Source of the DNA: Bacteriovoracaceae bacterium
Lineage (GTDB): Bacteria; Bdellovibrionota; Bacteriovoracia; Bacteriovoracales; Bacteriovoracaceae
Length of the DNA: 64,000 nt
NCBI GenBank assembly: GCA_947441615.1
Contig: CANEUH010000011.1
Coordinates: 1-64,000 of the forward strand
Direction of reading: 5' to 3'
Below the pieces are notes generated by a model. The model had not been told where the DNA came from. It saw only the letters and a program-made list of their open reading frames with translations, and ran no database searches. This document shows positions 35,706 to 44,401 of the stretch, piece after piece. Within the stretch, counting starts at the first letter, position 1, and every line of letters begins with the position of its first letter. Both the position numbers and the translations under genes were made by a program.

Positions 35706-36463
35706 TACTAACTTTCATTTTTGTCATTTTTTTTTCAGCTACTATTGCAAAATCAGAGAAAGGAAATCATTTAAATTCTGAACCAGATAAAAGTTACATG
35801 AATTTCTTTCTAGGATCCTATTTTAATTGGCATGAAAAAAATTTCCATTTTCGTCCTTCATTTGAAAACGTGGAAGCCAACAAATTTCTACAAAAAGCTA
35901 TTGCAGAAATTGATCATTGGAAAACTCCTGAGAATAACCAACTGGACCAATTGCTTTTAGGTCAAGGATTTTTTGGCAATCAACCTTACTATGTTTTTCG
36001 TGTCTATATCGCAAAACATTTAAATAATGATTTATTCTTAAGGCAAAGCGGTGTCAAAGGAAGAATTTTATTTATAGAAACCCTTCCCAACAAAAGAATA
36101 TGTCTAATTACGGAAGGGAAGGAAAATTGGTTAACCGTTCCAGTTATTAAGGATGGTTATTATTTAAAATACTTTTGTAAAAGTAATAATCAAAAGAATT
36201 TTCTTCTCAGTTACGTTGCAGTCCTTTCTATTAAACAAAAAAACATCATCGTAAACCCATTTCCCGTTGGGACAGAAAATGAATTAAGCATTTATTCCAA
36301 AAAAGGTATCGAAAGTAGTTTATATTATTCCAAGACTACAGACTACTCTATCCTGCCAAGAAAGCATTATTCTTATATTCATCTCACTGCCAAAGAAACT
36401 TTATTAAATTTTGATAAATATTCAGTGGACACAAATGGTAGCATCATTATTTATCACCCATGA
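35702..36463 (+). CDS. secreted protein of unknown function
   Basis: A 253-aa protein with a signal peptide (ILTFIFVIFFSATIAKS), followed by an aromatic-rich mixed alpha/beta domain (NFFLGSYFNWHEKNFHFRP, then LLLGQGFFGNQPYYVF). It overlaps both neighbours by ATGA, so it is translationally coupled to the spermidine-synthase-like protein and the acyltransferase-like protein. It is probably the periplasmic part of the same system. No family recognised. Confidence 0.65.
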   Translation: MILTFIFVIFFSATIAKSEKGNHLNSEPDKSYMNFFLGSYFNWHEKNFHFRPSFENVEANKFLQKAIAEIDHWKTPENNQLDQLLLGQGFFGNQPYYVFRVYIAKHLNNDLFLRQSGVKGRILFIETLPNKRICLITEGKENWLTVPVIKDGYYLKYFCKSNNQKNFLLSYVAVLSIKQKNIIVNPFPVGTENELSIYSKKGIESSLYYSKTTDYSILPRKHYSYIHLTAKETLLNFDKYSVDTNGSIIIYHP

Positions 36464-37476
36464 GTATAACAAATCAAAGAATACTTGGATTAGATTTATT
36501 AAAAATTTTGACCCTGGTTGCGATAGCCATTTTTCATGCAAATGAATTTGTTTTTTTTAGTGATGAATTTCCTCTAGGATGGAGTTCTCCAATTTTGAAA
36601 ACTTTTTTTTATTATGCTCGGCTTTTTGGAATTGGAGGCCAGGTTCTAGTTTCAATTATCTATTTTCTTTTTGGCTACACAAAAAAAAGCCGCCACCAAC
36701 TTTTGAAAATATCTTTCTTTTCTATTTTGGGGCAAGTCCTTTTAGGAATCGCATTTAAGACTATCGAATGGGATATCTATTCATATATTTTCTCTGTAAA
36801 TATTCTTATAATCATTTTTCCATTTTTTTATAGTTACAATTTTTACTCATTAATTTTCTCTTTGTGTGTGCTTTTAATTTCGCCAAATACCTTTCAAAGT
36901 TTTTTTGAACCGACCTCGTTTTTGGCCCTATTAACGGGAAATTTCAACCAAAGTAGTTCAGGTTCATGGCCGTTGCTACCATGGGCATTCCTAGCAATCT
37001 TGTTTTACCAACTAGGAATTTTAGCACGTGAATCAAATAAATTTCTGTTTTGGCAAAAGAATGAAATCTTTTTTTGGATTTTTGCTTTAGTCATTTCTCT
37101 ACCTGGATTGGGGCATTATTATAACCTTCCAATTGGACCAAATTTTTATCACTTTGCTTTTTATCAAAGCTCTTACATCTTTTTTTCAAATTTCATCCCA
37201 TTTCTTTTTTTGGGCAGGATCTCTTTACTTAACGGAACACAAGAATTCCTTGCAAATAAAAACTTGCCCAACTTTATTTATCAAACTTACTGGAATCAAC
37301 ATCTAGGGCTTACCTACTTGTGTTCAATTTTATATCTGGGTATTGGAATTAATTTAAAAAATTTATTTTTTGAACACCCTTTTACTTTTGATTTATTTTT
37401 TCTAGGAATAATGCCTATCTCGGAGGGGATTGCGAGATTAATTGTGTTGTCAAAAAAGAAGGTATTTAACTTATGA
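36460..37476 (+). CDS. acyltransferase-like multi-pass membrane protein
   Basis: A 338-aa protein with about ten transmembrane helices. The N terminus RILGLDLLKILTLVAIAIFHANE resembles the start of acyltransferase-3 and HGSNAT-type enzymes (R..D.LKx.a...vi..H), including the conserved His. These families move acyl groups across the membrane onto sugars or lipids. The rest is too divergent to name the substrate. It is coupled by ATGA on both sides to the surrounding operon. Confidence 0.6.
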   Translation: MSITNQRILGLDLLKILTLVAIAIFHANEFVFFSDEFPLGWSSPILKTFFYYARLFGIGGQVLVSIIYFLFGYTKKSRHQLLKISFFSILGQVLLGIAFKTIEWDIYSYIFSVNILIIIFPFFYSYNFYSLIFSLCVLLISPNTFQSFFEPTSFLALLTGNFNQSSSGSWPLLPWAFLAILFYQLGILARESNKFLFWQKNEIFFWIFALVISLPGLGHYYNLPIGPNFYHFAFYQSSYIFFSNFIPFLFLGRISLLNGTQEFLANKNLPNFIYQTYWNQHLGLTYLCSILYLGIGINLKNLFFEHPFTFDLFFLGIMPISEGIARLIVLSKKKVFNL

Positions 37477-38447
37477 AAAGCATACATCTCACCAATACAA
37501 AAGATATGACCTATTTTTATTTACCTTCACTTCTTTTCCTGGTGGCAATGTTTATTCCTAATCTGTGGAAACTTTCCATGATTACTTTTTTTGTTTTTAT
37601 TGTCTTAGATATTGGTCACGCATACTCAACACTATTAAGAACATACTTTAAGAAATCATATTACTTAAAACCAATACTCGCTCCCGTTATATTTTTTTCA
37701 ACTTGTTTTCTATACTGCTATTTTGGGCTTCCGTATTTCTGGTCTTTTATTATTTATTTTACCTTTTTCCATCATATGCGGCAAAACTACGGCATCTTTA
37801 AGTAGTATTCCCATTTAGATCATTATCAGAACAAGTGGGATGAAGTGAATATTCAAGTTTTAGCAATAGTGCCGTTCATTCTATTTCATACAAAAACAAT
37901 AAACTATCGACCTCTTTATCATGAAACAGAGTTTATAAATTTCAACTTTGGAGGATCTGTGGAGTTTTTCTACATTTCATATATCCTTTATTTCCTCTTT
38001 GCCTCCTTTAAAATACTGAACGCATTTAGCAAAAATAAAATGTCACTTTCAACGACACTTTCTTTCTTATATCCAAGCGCTCTAAACCTCACTTGTTTTC
38101 TTTTTTTTGAAAACTCCTTTCAAGCTTTTATCCCTCTGCTCGTTTTCCATGCAACAACTTATTTGTCTTTAATCCATTTATCAGAACAAAAAACACAGGG
38201 GGATTTGTTCAACCCAGTTAAGTCTTGGGCAAAAATTCTTTTAATTATTATTATTTTTGGATTCGGTGAAAAACTCATAACTGAATACTTTGATGTTTTT
38301 AAAGATTCAACATCCATGAAAGGAAATATTTTAATTTCACTTCTTGTTTCAATTTCTGTGCTTCCAAACCTCATGCACTACTACTTGGATGGAAAAATCT
38401 GGAAAAAGGATGATCCAGATTTCAAAAAAATCATCTCCTCGGTTTGA
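37473..38447 (+). pseudogene. multi-pass membrane protein interrupted by one in-frame TAG
   Basis: Two tracked ORFs (37473-37805 and 37845-38447) lie in the same frame and are separated by a single TAG after NYGIFK at 37803-37805. The sequence continues without a frameshift as YSHLDHYQNKWDEV, in a soluble loop between transmembrane helices. Read through, it gives 324 residues with about eight helices, including HHMRQNYGIF before the stop. A single substitution, a sequencing error or read-through are all possible. It is the last gene of the divergent operon, starts with an ATGA overlap and overlaps the HTTM gene by 17 bp. Confidence 0.75.
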
Positions 38448-39282
38448 TTAAAAGTACTGGATACCATGACATCATCGCCCAAAAGAAAAGTCCCACATCC
38501 ATAGTGAGTGCAATAAATAGATGAAAAAAGAATCCCAAGAAGAGGAGACCCCTCCTGAAACGAGTGAAGGCAATAAAAACAAAGCTCATCTCAAAGACAA
38601 GAGTCATATAAGTAAGAACCTTACTTATTGCCGGATTTTTTATGATGTTAACCAAAAAATTATCTCGCCCTAGATAAGGCCAGTTTAAAATATCTGAAAC
38701 CGCACTACCTTTTATCCAAAAAGGATCGGGTATCTTTTTGATTCCAGCAAAAAAATAGTAAAGTGAAAGATAGACTAGAAGTGACTGAAGAATGAGGCGA
38801 CTCTCCCTAATTTTTAATTCTGGAAACATATCTCTACGTTTTTTCAGTGCCCAATGATTTTCAATCGGAAGAAAAAGAGTCAGTATGAGTAAAAGATTAC
38901 TGAGCTGCTGAGGCTCGTGAAGGATAAAAGGATTCGCGGCATGAAATCCAAGATGAATGGGTAAAAGGATTATGAGCGCCCATTTTGCATAAAAACCCAA
39001 GGTGTACGCCATTAACATAAGAAAAGAGACGGCAAACAGCAAAACAAGAATCATTTGCGAATCATGAAAATAAAAAAGCCAAGATTTAGGGTAAAAAGTA
39101 AAAGCTTCTGGTGAAACAAATCCGTCCGACAGAAAGAATTTTCCAAAATTAGGAATAATCACTGTAATGTAATAGATAAGAATCCCTAAACCATTAAGGA
39201 TTCTTGTTAAATCAAAAATTTCATTATCAGAAAAATCTCTATAAAGGACATTCCTGAATTTTATTAAAGTCGTATCGAGCAT
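38431..39282 (-). CDS. HTTM-domain membrane protein
   Basis: A 283-aa protein with the HTTM plan (vitamin K-dependent gamma-carboxylase-like): several transmembrane helices, the loop with HLGFHAANPFILHEPQQLSNLL, then LPIENHW and a cytosolic loop after the fourth helix, ending with FFHLFIALTMDVGLFFWAM. The start at 39282 avoids 14 extra residues. It overlaps the preceding gene by 44 bp. Bacterial HTTM proteins have no agreed reaction, though the family is related to a Glu carboxylase. A second HTTM gene lies at 57531. Confidence 0.78.
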   Translation of the reverse strand: MLDTTLIKFRNVLYRDFSDNEIFDLTRILNGLGILIYYITVIIPNFGKFFLSDGFVSPEAFTFYPKSWLFYFHDSQMILVLLFAVSFLMLMAYTLGFYAKWALIILLPIHLGFHAANPFILHEPQQLSNLLLILTLFLPIENHWALKKRRDMFPELKIRESRLILQSLLVYLSLYYFFAGIKKIPDPFWIKGSAVSDILNWPYLGRDNFLVNIIKNPAISKVLTYMTLVFEMSFVFIAFTRFRRGLLFLGFFFHLFIALTMDVGLFFWAMMSWYPVLLIKPRR

Positions 39283-39688
39283 GCTCTTTCTCTGTCCACA
39301 AAAAGAAACTAGAAACCTTGTCATCTGTTAAAGTTGTCAATGAACTACATAAGTATGCCCTTCCTTCTGGCATATCACCACCGTACCCCAAGATTTCATA
39401 ATAAAGAATTATTGGTAATTTATGGTAATAGAGATCTAACTCTCTGGGATAGACATCTCGCACTTTACCGTTTTTTAAAAATATCCTTAAACCAAGATTA
39501 GTCTTGTAAATAGGAAAATCTTCCGAATCCGACATCATCGACATATCTGTCGTTATGGGAGTCATCGAGACGTCGATGCCCAAAATCCTTAAAGGAACAA
39601 AAACTAAATCTGAGAGAGGATTTGAAAAAGGAAACCCAACAGAGAGGACACTCAGAAATAAAAAAATGATAAAAATGAGTCTATACAT
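39239..39688 (-). CDS. secreted or membrane-anchored protein, HTTM partner
   Basis: A 149-aa protein with a signal-anchor (LIFIIFLFLSVLSVGFPF) and a small periplasmic domain containing a Cys pair near the end. The start at 39688 (MYRLIF) places the signal first; the tracked TTG at 39721 lies inside the topoisomerase terminator. There is no Shine-Dalgarno sequence, and the terminator T-tract ends 2 nt before the ATG. It is coupled to the HTTM gene by a 44-bp overlap. Some HTTM proteins carry such a domain fused; here it is a separate chain. Confidence 0.6.
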   Translation of the reverse strand: MYRLIFIIFLFLSVLSVGFPFSNPLSDLVFVPLRILGIDVSMTPITTDMSMMSDSEDFPIYKTNLGLRIFLKNGKVRDVYPRELDLYYHKLPIILYYEILGYGGDMPEGRAYLCSSLTTLTDDKVSSFFLWTEKEHARYDFNKIQECPL

Positions 39689-39690
39689 AG

Positions 39691-39716
39691 AAAAAAAAGG
39701 CCCCTTAGAAGGGGCC
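39691..39716 (-). terminator. intrinsic terminator after the topoisomerase genes
   Basis: On the minus strand an 8-bp GC-rich stem (GGCCCCTT / AAGGGGCC) with a 2-nt loop is followed by TTTTTTTT. It begins 5 nt after the stop of the A subunit gene and runs to the start of the next gene. Confidence 0.9.
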
Positions 39717-39721
39717 CTCAA

Positions 39722-41152
39722 TTATTGCTTTGTTTTCGGTTGCGTTGTTTTTGCCTTATGAAAATTTCTTTTCTTCTCGGCCTCTTTCTCATTCATGATC
39801 GCTGATAGTTTTTTTCCAGTATCTTCAAGTTCTTCGATAAGCTTTTTCTTGATTTGCTCAGGGGACTTAAGAACTTTTCTAAAATCATTCAATGCTGTCG
39901 TTTCTTCTTTAATAAGAAGCTGTCTTTTGTCGACCTCTTCTTTTGTCATACGGTAGATCGCCATATCAGCTAAGTATTCAGCGTAAGTAAACTTCTGCTT
40001 TGTTAGGTAGTCTATATAATCCTTACGATTCGCCTTTTTTTCAGCAATCGCATAATGCTTTTCTTTAATAAAGCGAATGATCTCATTGTTTTTTGTGAGC
40101 CTATCTTCATAATCTTTAATAAGAAGTTCATACCGGCGCTTAGTGATAGCAAGTCTTTGGACGGTAAAGACCTCGAGAATCTCTTCTACGGTGTGGAAAA
40201 CCTTCACACCTTTTTCAGTAATGAGTGTGTAGTTCGGAACAATAGAACTAGAAACTCCCATCACCTTCTCTACTTCTTGAAGCTCAGGAGTCTGCCCTCT
40301 TTTAAAAATAAGCTCAATGTTAATAACGTTATCTACTGAAGAGTCGATGTAATCTTTCAAGAAATCGTTATCCATATGCTTATTAAGATGACGATAAATC
40401 TTTTGAGCATCATAACCTTTTGGCACTTCAGTGATAAAGATTTTCTCACCAACTTGCTTAAAGCTCATTTTTGTAATGATTCTCGCCTTCTCATCTGTCT
40501 CAACTTTTTCAGTGTAATAGCGAAAGTAAGGCTTTATTTTTTTAATTTTTCCAGTTTCAACAAATGAGATCATCGATTTGATAATTTCATCGTGATTAAA
40601 ACTTGGAATAACAGAAGAGAATCCTGTTCCAATTCCTTCAGCTCCATTAAGAAGCATAATAGGAAGCTTCGGTAGAAGACCAACTGGCTCCATGACTTTT
40701 TCATCATAGTTTGGAACCATTTGAACCTGGTTCATATCATCAAAAAGAAGAAGCTCAGCAACCTTACCTAACTTACACTCAATGTATCGAGCGGCAGCTG
40801 CCTGGGTTTCCATCCTTTCACCAAAGTATCCCTTCTTATCAATCAAGGGATAATTATTAGAGAAGGTATAATCTTGGGCAAGGTTTACAATCGACTGCTC
40901 AACTGAGGCAGGGCCATGGGGGTGAAGAGTTAAGACTAAACCAGTAAGAGAACTTACTTTAATAAGACCCTTATTTGAATTTTTCCAAAGAGTGAAGAGG
41001 ATCCTTCTCTGAGAAGGCTTTAAACCATCTTGCAAATAAGGAATCGCTCGGTCCATCAAAGTATAGATTTGATAAGTTCTGTACTCTTCTTTAACCAGTG
41101 CCTCTAAAGGAACTGCCGCCATCGAATGTAGTGCTTGATTAGAATCTTTCAT
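39722..41152 (-). CDS. divergent type IIA topoisomerase, A subunit
   Basis: A 476-aa DNA cleavage subunit. The winged-helix/tower region carries the catalytic Tyr123 (AAARYIECKL), next to QDGLKPSQRRILFTLW (about 41-56), matching GyrA/ParC. A coiled coil (about 345-420) forms the exit gate. It lacks the C-terminal beta-pinwheel of GyrA and ParC and so resembles phage T4 gp52 in length. Wrapping and supercoiling activity would therefore not be expected, and decatenation or relaxation is likelier. Its ATG is 2 nt past the B subunit stop. Confidence 0.85.
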   Translation of the reverse strand: MKDSNQALHSMAAVPLEALVKEEYRTYQIYTLMDRAIPYLQDGLKPSQRRILFTLWKNSNKGLIKVSSLTGLVLTLHPHGPASVEQSIVNLAQDYTFSNNYPLIDKKGYFGERMETQAAAARYIECKLGKVAELLLFDDMNQVQMVPNYDEKVMEPVGLLPKLPIMLLNGAEGIGTGFSSVIPSFNHDEIIKSMISFVETGKIKKIKPYFRYYTEKVETDEKARIITKMSFKQVGEKIFITEVPKGYDAQKIYRHLNKHMDNDFLKDYIDSSVDNVINIELIFKRGQTPELQEVEKVMGVSSSIVPNYTLITEKGVKVFHTVEEILEVFTVQRLAITKRRYELLIKDYEDRLTKNNEIIRFIKEKHYAIAEKKANRKDYIDYLTKQKFTYAEYLADMAIYRMTKEEVDKRQLLIKEETTALNDFRKVLKSPEQIKKKLIEELEDTGKKLSAIMNEKEAEKKRNFHKAKTTQPKTKQ

Positions 41153-41154
41153 AA

Positions 41155-43185
41155 TTATGCTCTGGCCTCACGTGCAGCTTTTTTCTTTTGTGCCTTTACT
41201 CCGGCAACAACGTTCGTTAAATCCACATCAATTTCATCAGAATCAATAAGAAGATCTTTTCTAAGCTGGGACTCTTTACCAAAACAGGTTTCAAGCATGT
41301 TTTTAGAAGCACCCATATCTTTTACCGAGATCTTGGTGAAATCTTTTCTATTAAGTACATGCTTAAAGGCTTCTTGGCTCATTTCTCCAAGTCCCTTGTT
41401 TCTCATGATCTCTTTAATTTTGACGTCTTTTCTATTTTTTAATTTCTCTAGCTCTGGTTCAGATTCACAATAGATAGTCCCTTTGTCGGTTACGACCTCA
41501 AACAAAGGAGCTTTTGCGATCTGGATCATGCCCATCTCAAACATTTCGGGCCAGAAAGTGAAAAAGAAGTTCGTTAATAGAGTGTTAATGTGCCCACCGT
41601 CAACATCGGAGTCGGCAAGGAAGACAATTTTAGAATAACGAAGTTCTTTTGGATCTGGTTTTTGTCCAATCGCTAAACCAATTGAACTCATGATATCGGC
41701 AAATTCTTGGTTCTCCAAAACTTCTTTAATTGAAGCTTGAGATACATTCATGGGCTTACCTTTTAGAGCAATCCCCCCTTGATAAAGCTTATCTCGAGCA
41801 GAACGTAATCCACCGATAGCTGAATCCCCTTCACAGATAAAAAGAGCGCATTTCGTTCGATCTTTTCTCTCATTGGCATCAAGAAGCTTTTCAACTCTTT
41901 GCTTCTTACCCTTCTTAGCAAGCTTAGAAGCATCTTTAAGATCCATCAAACGCTGACGGGACTTCGCTCTTTCCATAATATGATCAAGAAGCTCCTGATT
42001 TTTTCTCATGAACTTCGCCATGCCATCATTCATAAATGTTTCAAGGGCTTTCTCTAAAAGAGCATCTCTCACGAGTTTTCTCTTCGTTTGAGATTCAAAT
42101 CGAGGGTTCGGCATCACAATACCAATAATAAATGTCATACCAGCAAGGACGTCATTATCGACAAGAGTTAACTTATCTTTTTTTGCCGTACGTTCAAGTT
42201 TGTCTTTTACTGTATTTATATAGAGACGCTTAATCCGATCATGGTGAAAACCTCCGTCATAGGTAGGAGTTGAATTCACGAATGAGATCATTCTTTCTTT
42301 TTCGTCGGACCTTTTATCAAAAGTGACTGAAACATGAATGTCATATTTCGCTTTAACCTTGGCCCCTTTAATATTGGTGGTTTCGTAGGTATAGCCTTCA
42401 TCTCCAATTAATTGTGCTGAAGACGAATCAATTCTCTGGGCAAGCTCAAAAAGACCTTTCTTATAAAGATACTTTTCATCGTTAAAGTAAAAAGTTAATC
42501 CTGGGTTATTATAGGCAAGATCTATGATTCTTTTACGGAGAAGTTCTTTATCCACCACTTGGTTTTTATAAACTTCTTTGGCGAGAGTTAACTCAACCTT
42601 AACTCCAGAGGGACCTTTAAAAGGCTTTTCCTTCGTTTTCTTAATTTGAAGAGCTCCATCCAAGAATTCAAAAGTTTGCTCTTTTTTAGAGTTATAATGC
42701 CTAATGGTCGCCTTAAACATATCTGAAGTAAGGCACGTTGCAGAGGCCCCGAGACCATTTTGACCAAGAGTTCTATAGAGAAAGCCTTTCTCATCGACTT
42801 CTTCATCTTTGAATTTTGACCCCGTTCTAAACTCTGTATATACATCTTTAATTTTAGCTAAGGGAAAACCGATCCCGTTATCTTGAACAGTCACCACTTT
42901 TGCATCTGCCGAGAGATTGACATGAATCTCAGAAACGTGACCGCGGTAAAACTCATCAATACAATTATCTAGGATTTCTTCAATCGCTTTAGATTTTGCT
43001 TGGTGAAAATTAACTTTTTTAAAGTCTATCGAGTCTTTTGTGTAAACATAGGTATCAAGTTCTTCGATATCATTACTTCCGAAAACCAGTGTCACTCGGT
43101 TTCGGCAATGCCAACGTTGGTCTTTGCTTTCAATGATAGCTTCTTTGACCTTTGCGCTGCGGCGCTTAACTTCTTCGACGGCCAT
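41155..43185 (-). CDS. divergent type IIA topoisomerase, B subunit
   Basis: A 676-aa ATPase subunit. The GHKL fold shows EILDNCIDEF (N-box) and VQDNGIGFP, and the ATP lid reads LGQNGLGASATCL where bacterial GyrB has GGLHGVG, closer to eukaryotic and T4-type enzymes. The TOPRIM domain has FICEGDSAIGGL and LADSDVDGGH, with the metal-binding Glu and DxD. It is shorter than E. coli GyrB and lacks its insertion. The ATG at 43185 has AGGAG 9 nt upstream, so the tracked TTG at 43191 is less likely. It is co-transcribed with the A subunit. Confidence 0.85.
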   Translation of the reverse strand: MAVEEVKRRSAKVKEAIIESKDQRWHCRNRVTLVFGSNDIEELDTYVYTKDSIDFKKVNFHQAKSKAIEEILDNCIDEFYRGHVSEIHVNLSADAKVVTVQDNGIGFPLAKIKDVYTEFRTGSKFKDEEVDEKGFLYRTLGQNGLGASATCLTSDMFKATIRHYNSKKEQTFEFLDGALQIKKTKEKPFKGPSGVKVELTLAKEVYKNQVVDKELLRKRIIDLAYNNPGLTFYFNDEKYLYKKGLFELAQRIDSSSAQLIGDEGYTYETTNIKGAKVKAKYDIHVSVTFDKRSDEKERMISFVNSTPTYDGGFHHDRIKRLYINTVKDKLERTAKKDKLTLVDNDVLAGMTFIIGIVMPNPRFESQTKRKLVRDALLEKALETFMNDGMAKFMRKNQELLDHIMERAKSRQRLMDLKDASKLAKKGKKQRVEKLLDANERKDRTKCALFICEGDSAIGGLRSARDKLYQGGIALKGKPMNVSQASIKEVLENQEFADIMSSIGLAIGQKPDPKELRYSKIVFLADSDVDGGHINTLLTNFFFTFWPEMFEMGMIQIAKAPLFEVVTDKGTIYCESEPELEKLKNRKDVKIKEIMRNKGLGEMSQEAFKHVLNRKDFTKISVKDMGASKNMLETCFGKESQLRKDLLIDSDEIDVDLTNVVAGVKAQKKKAAREARA

Positions 43186-43264
43186 AGTCAAAAGCTCCTT
43201 TAAATTTGCTTACTGGAAAATCAATAGGATAAGATTAAGATCATCCAGAACAATAGGTCAACCA

Positions 43265-43900
43265 ATGAGATATCGATTTTTACTAATTTCTCTGAGTTTT
43301 TTATTTGTCTTTGGGGTTTATGCCCAAAACAAAATCAATCTACCCGTAAGCTTTGGTCAGTTAATTTCTCAAAAGCTTAAACCTTTTTTCTCTCCTTCTG
43401 AAGGGGAAAGAGAAGATTTATTAAAAGGTGAAGTCATATCAACAGGTAAAGTCCACTCTCCAACAAATAAGGAGCAGCAAATGTCTTTGTTTGTTGCTGG
43501 AGTTCACCCTCGAAATTGCACGAGGGCCATGAGAAAGCTCTCTCTTTATGAGAATTACAAAAACTACATGGATTTCATTAAATCCAGCCAATATGATGAA
43601 ATGTCTCAAAAATTTTCTTTTACGATTGATCACACCCTTCTGCCGTTTCCAATGATTGTGAGATTTAAAATCCCTAGGATTACTAAAGAAGGAACATATC
43701 CCTTCACATTTGAAGATGGATTTTTAAAAGACCTAAAGGGGACTGTGATTGTTCAGGATATTGGAAAATTTTGTATCCTTGGTCTTAAAACTGACTGGAG
43801 AGGTCCAGATACTCCTCTTCCAAATATAATTTTTGGAACATTTATTCAAACTGTCGGTAAACTTGGATTAGAGCATTTAATAAGAGTTTCCATCTTTTAA
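43265..43900 (+). CDS. secreted protein of unknown function
   Basis: A 211-aa protein with a signal peptide (FLLISLSFLFVFGVYAQN). The ATG at 43265 is chosen over 43124, which lies within the divergent topoisomerase gene. The mature part is beta-rich at the C-terminal half (SFTIDHTLLPFPMIVRFKIPRI) and contains NCTRAMRKLS near 80. It resembles secreted proteins with a lipid-binding (SRPBCC/START-like) fold, though this is only a guess. No family recognised. Confidence 0.65.
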   Translation: MRYRFLLISLSFLFVFGVYAQNKINLPVSFGQLISQKLKPFFSPSEGEREDLLKGEVISTGKVHSPTNKEQQMSLFVAGVHPRNCTRAMRKLSLYENYKNYMDFIKSSQYDEMSQKFSFTIDHTLLPFPMIVRFKIPRITKEGTYPFTFEDGFLKDLKGTVIVQDIGKFCILGLKTDWRGPDTPLPNIIFGTFIQTVGKLGLEHLIRVSIF

Positions 43901-43938
43901 GTCTTTTCAAATAGTTTCGGCCCAATTAATCTCGACTC

Positions 43939-44376
43939 GTGCAAGTTTTAAGAATAAAAGCTATTGATACCCATCCCATTCGGCATAGAATGCTGCGACC
44001 TAATGGCACGCTTGAAGACTGTATCTTTCAAGGTGATAACGATGAACTCACTTTTCATCTAGGCGCGTTTGTTGAAAAAAAACTTGTTAGCGTTGCTTCA
44101 TTTTATTTTGAAAGAAGTGATCGCTTTTCAGATCAATACCAGTACCGCCTCCGGGGAATGGCAACACTTCCCGAATACCAAGGCCAGGGGTTATCCTCAT
44201 CGTTATTAAGAACAGCTTTTCCCGTCATTAAACAGAACCAATGCACCCTTCTTTGGTGTAACGCTAGAGAAAAGGCGATGGGTTTTTACATCAAGGTTGG
44301 CTTCGCTGCAACCGGAGACTTCTTCACAATTCCAAACATTGGAAAACATATCTTGATGTCTATTAAGATTGATTAG
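43939..44376 (+). CDS. GNAT acetyltransferase
   Basis: A 145-aa protein with the GNAT fold: LTFHLGAFVEKKLVSVASFYFE (strands 2-4), YRLRGMATLPEYQGQGLSSSLL with the acetyl-CoA-binding QGQGLS (about 72-93), and NAREKAMGFYIKVGFAATGDFF for the last strands. The substrate is unknown. A GTG start is used, with no Shine-Dalgarno sequence. The -35 of argS lies in its last codons. Confidence 0.85.
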   Translation: MQVLRIKAIDTHPIRHRMLRPNGTLEDCIFQGDNDELTFHLGAFVEKKLVSVASFYFERSDRFSDQYQYRLRGMATLPEYQGQGLSSSLLRTAFPVIKQNQCTLLWCNAREKAMGFYIKVGFAATGDFFTIPNIGKHILMSIKID

Positions 44377-44397
44377 ATAATTAAAAAAATCTATCCT
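44369..44397 (+). promoter_or_regulatory. promoter of argS
   Basis: TTGATT, a 17-nt spacer and TATCCT match four of six positions in each hexamer. The -10 ends 4 nt before the argS ATG, and the adjacent AAGG is too close to act as a ribosome-binding site. Confidence 0.45.
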
Positions 44398-44401
44398 AAG
44401 G

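Noticed and set aside
36460-37476. Confident acyltransferase-3 assignment
   Set aside because: Only the N-terminal stretch fits; the rest is too divergent to name an enzyme.
37845-38447. A separate 200-aa gene starting at GTG 37845
   Set aside because: It is in the same frame as the upstream ORF, has no ribosome-binding site and starts in the middle of a loop, so the two are better read as one interrupted gene.
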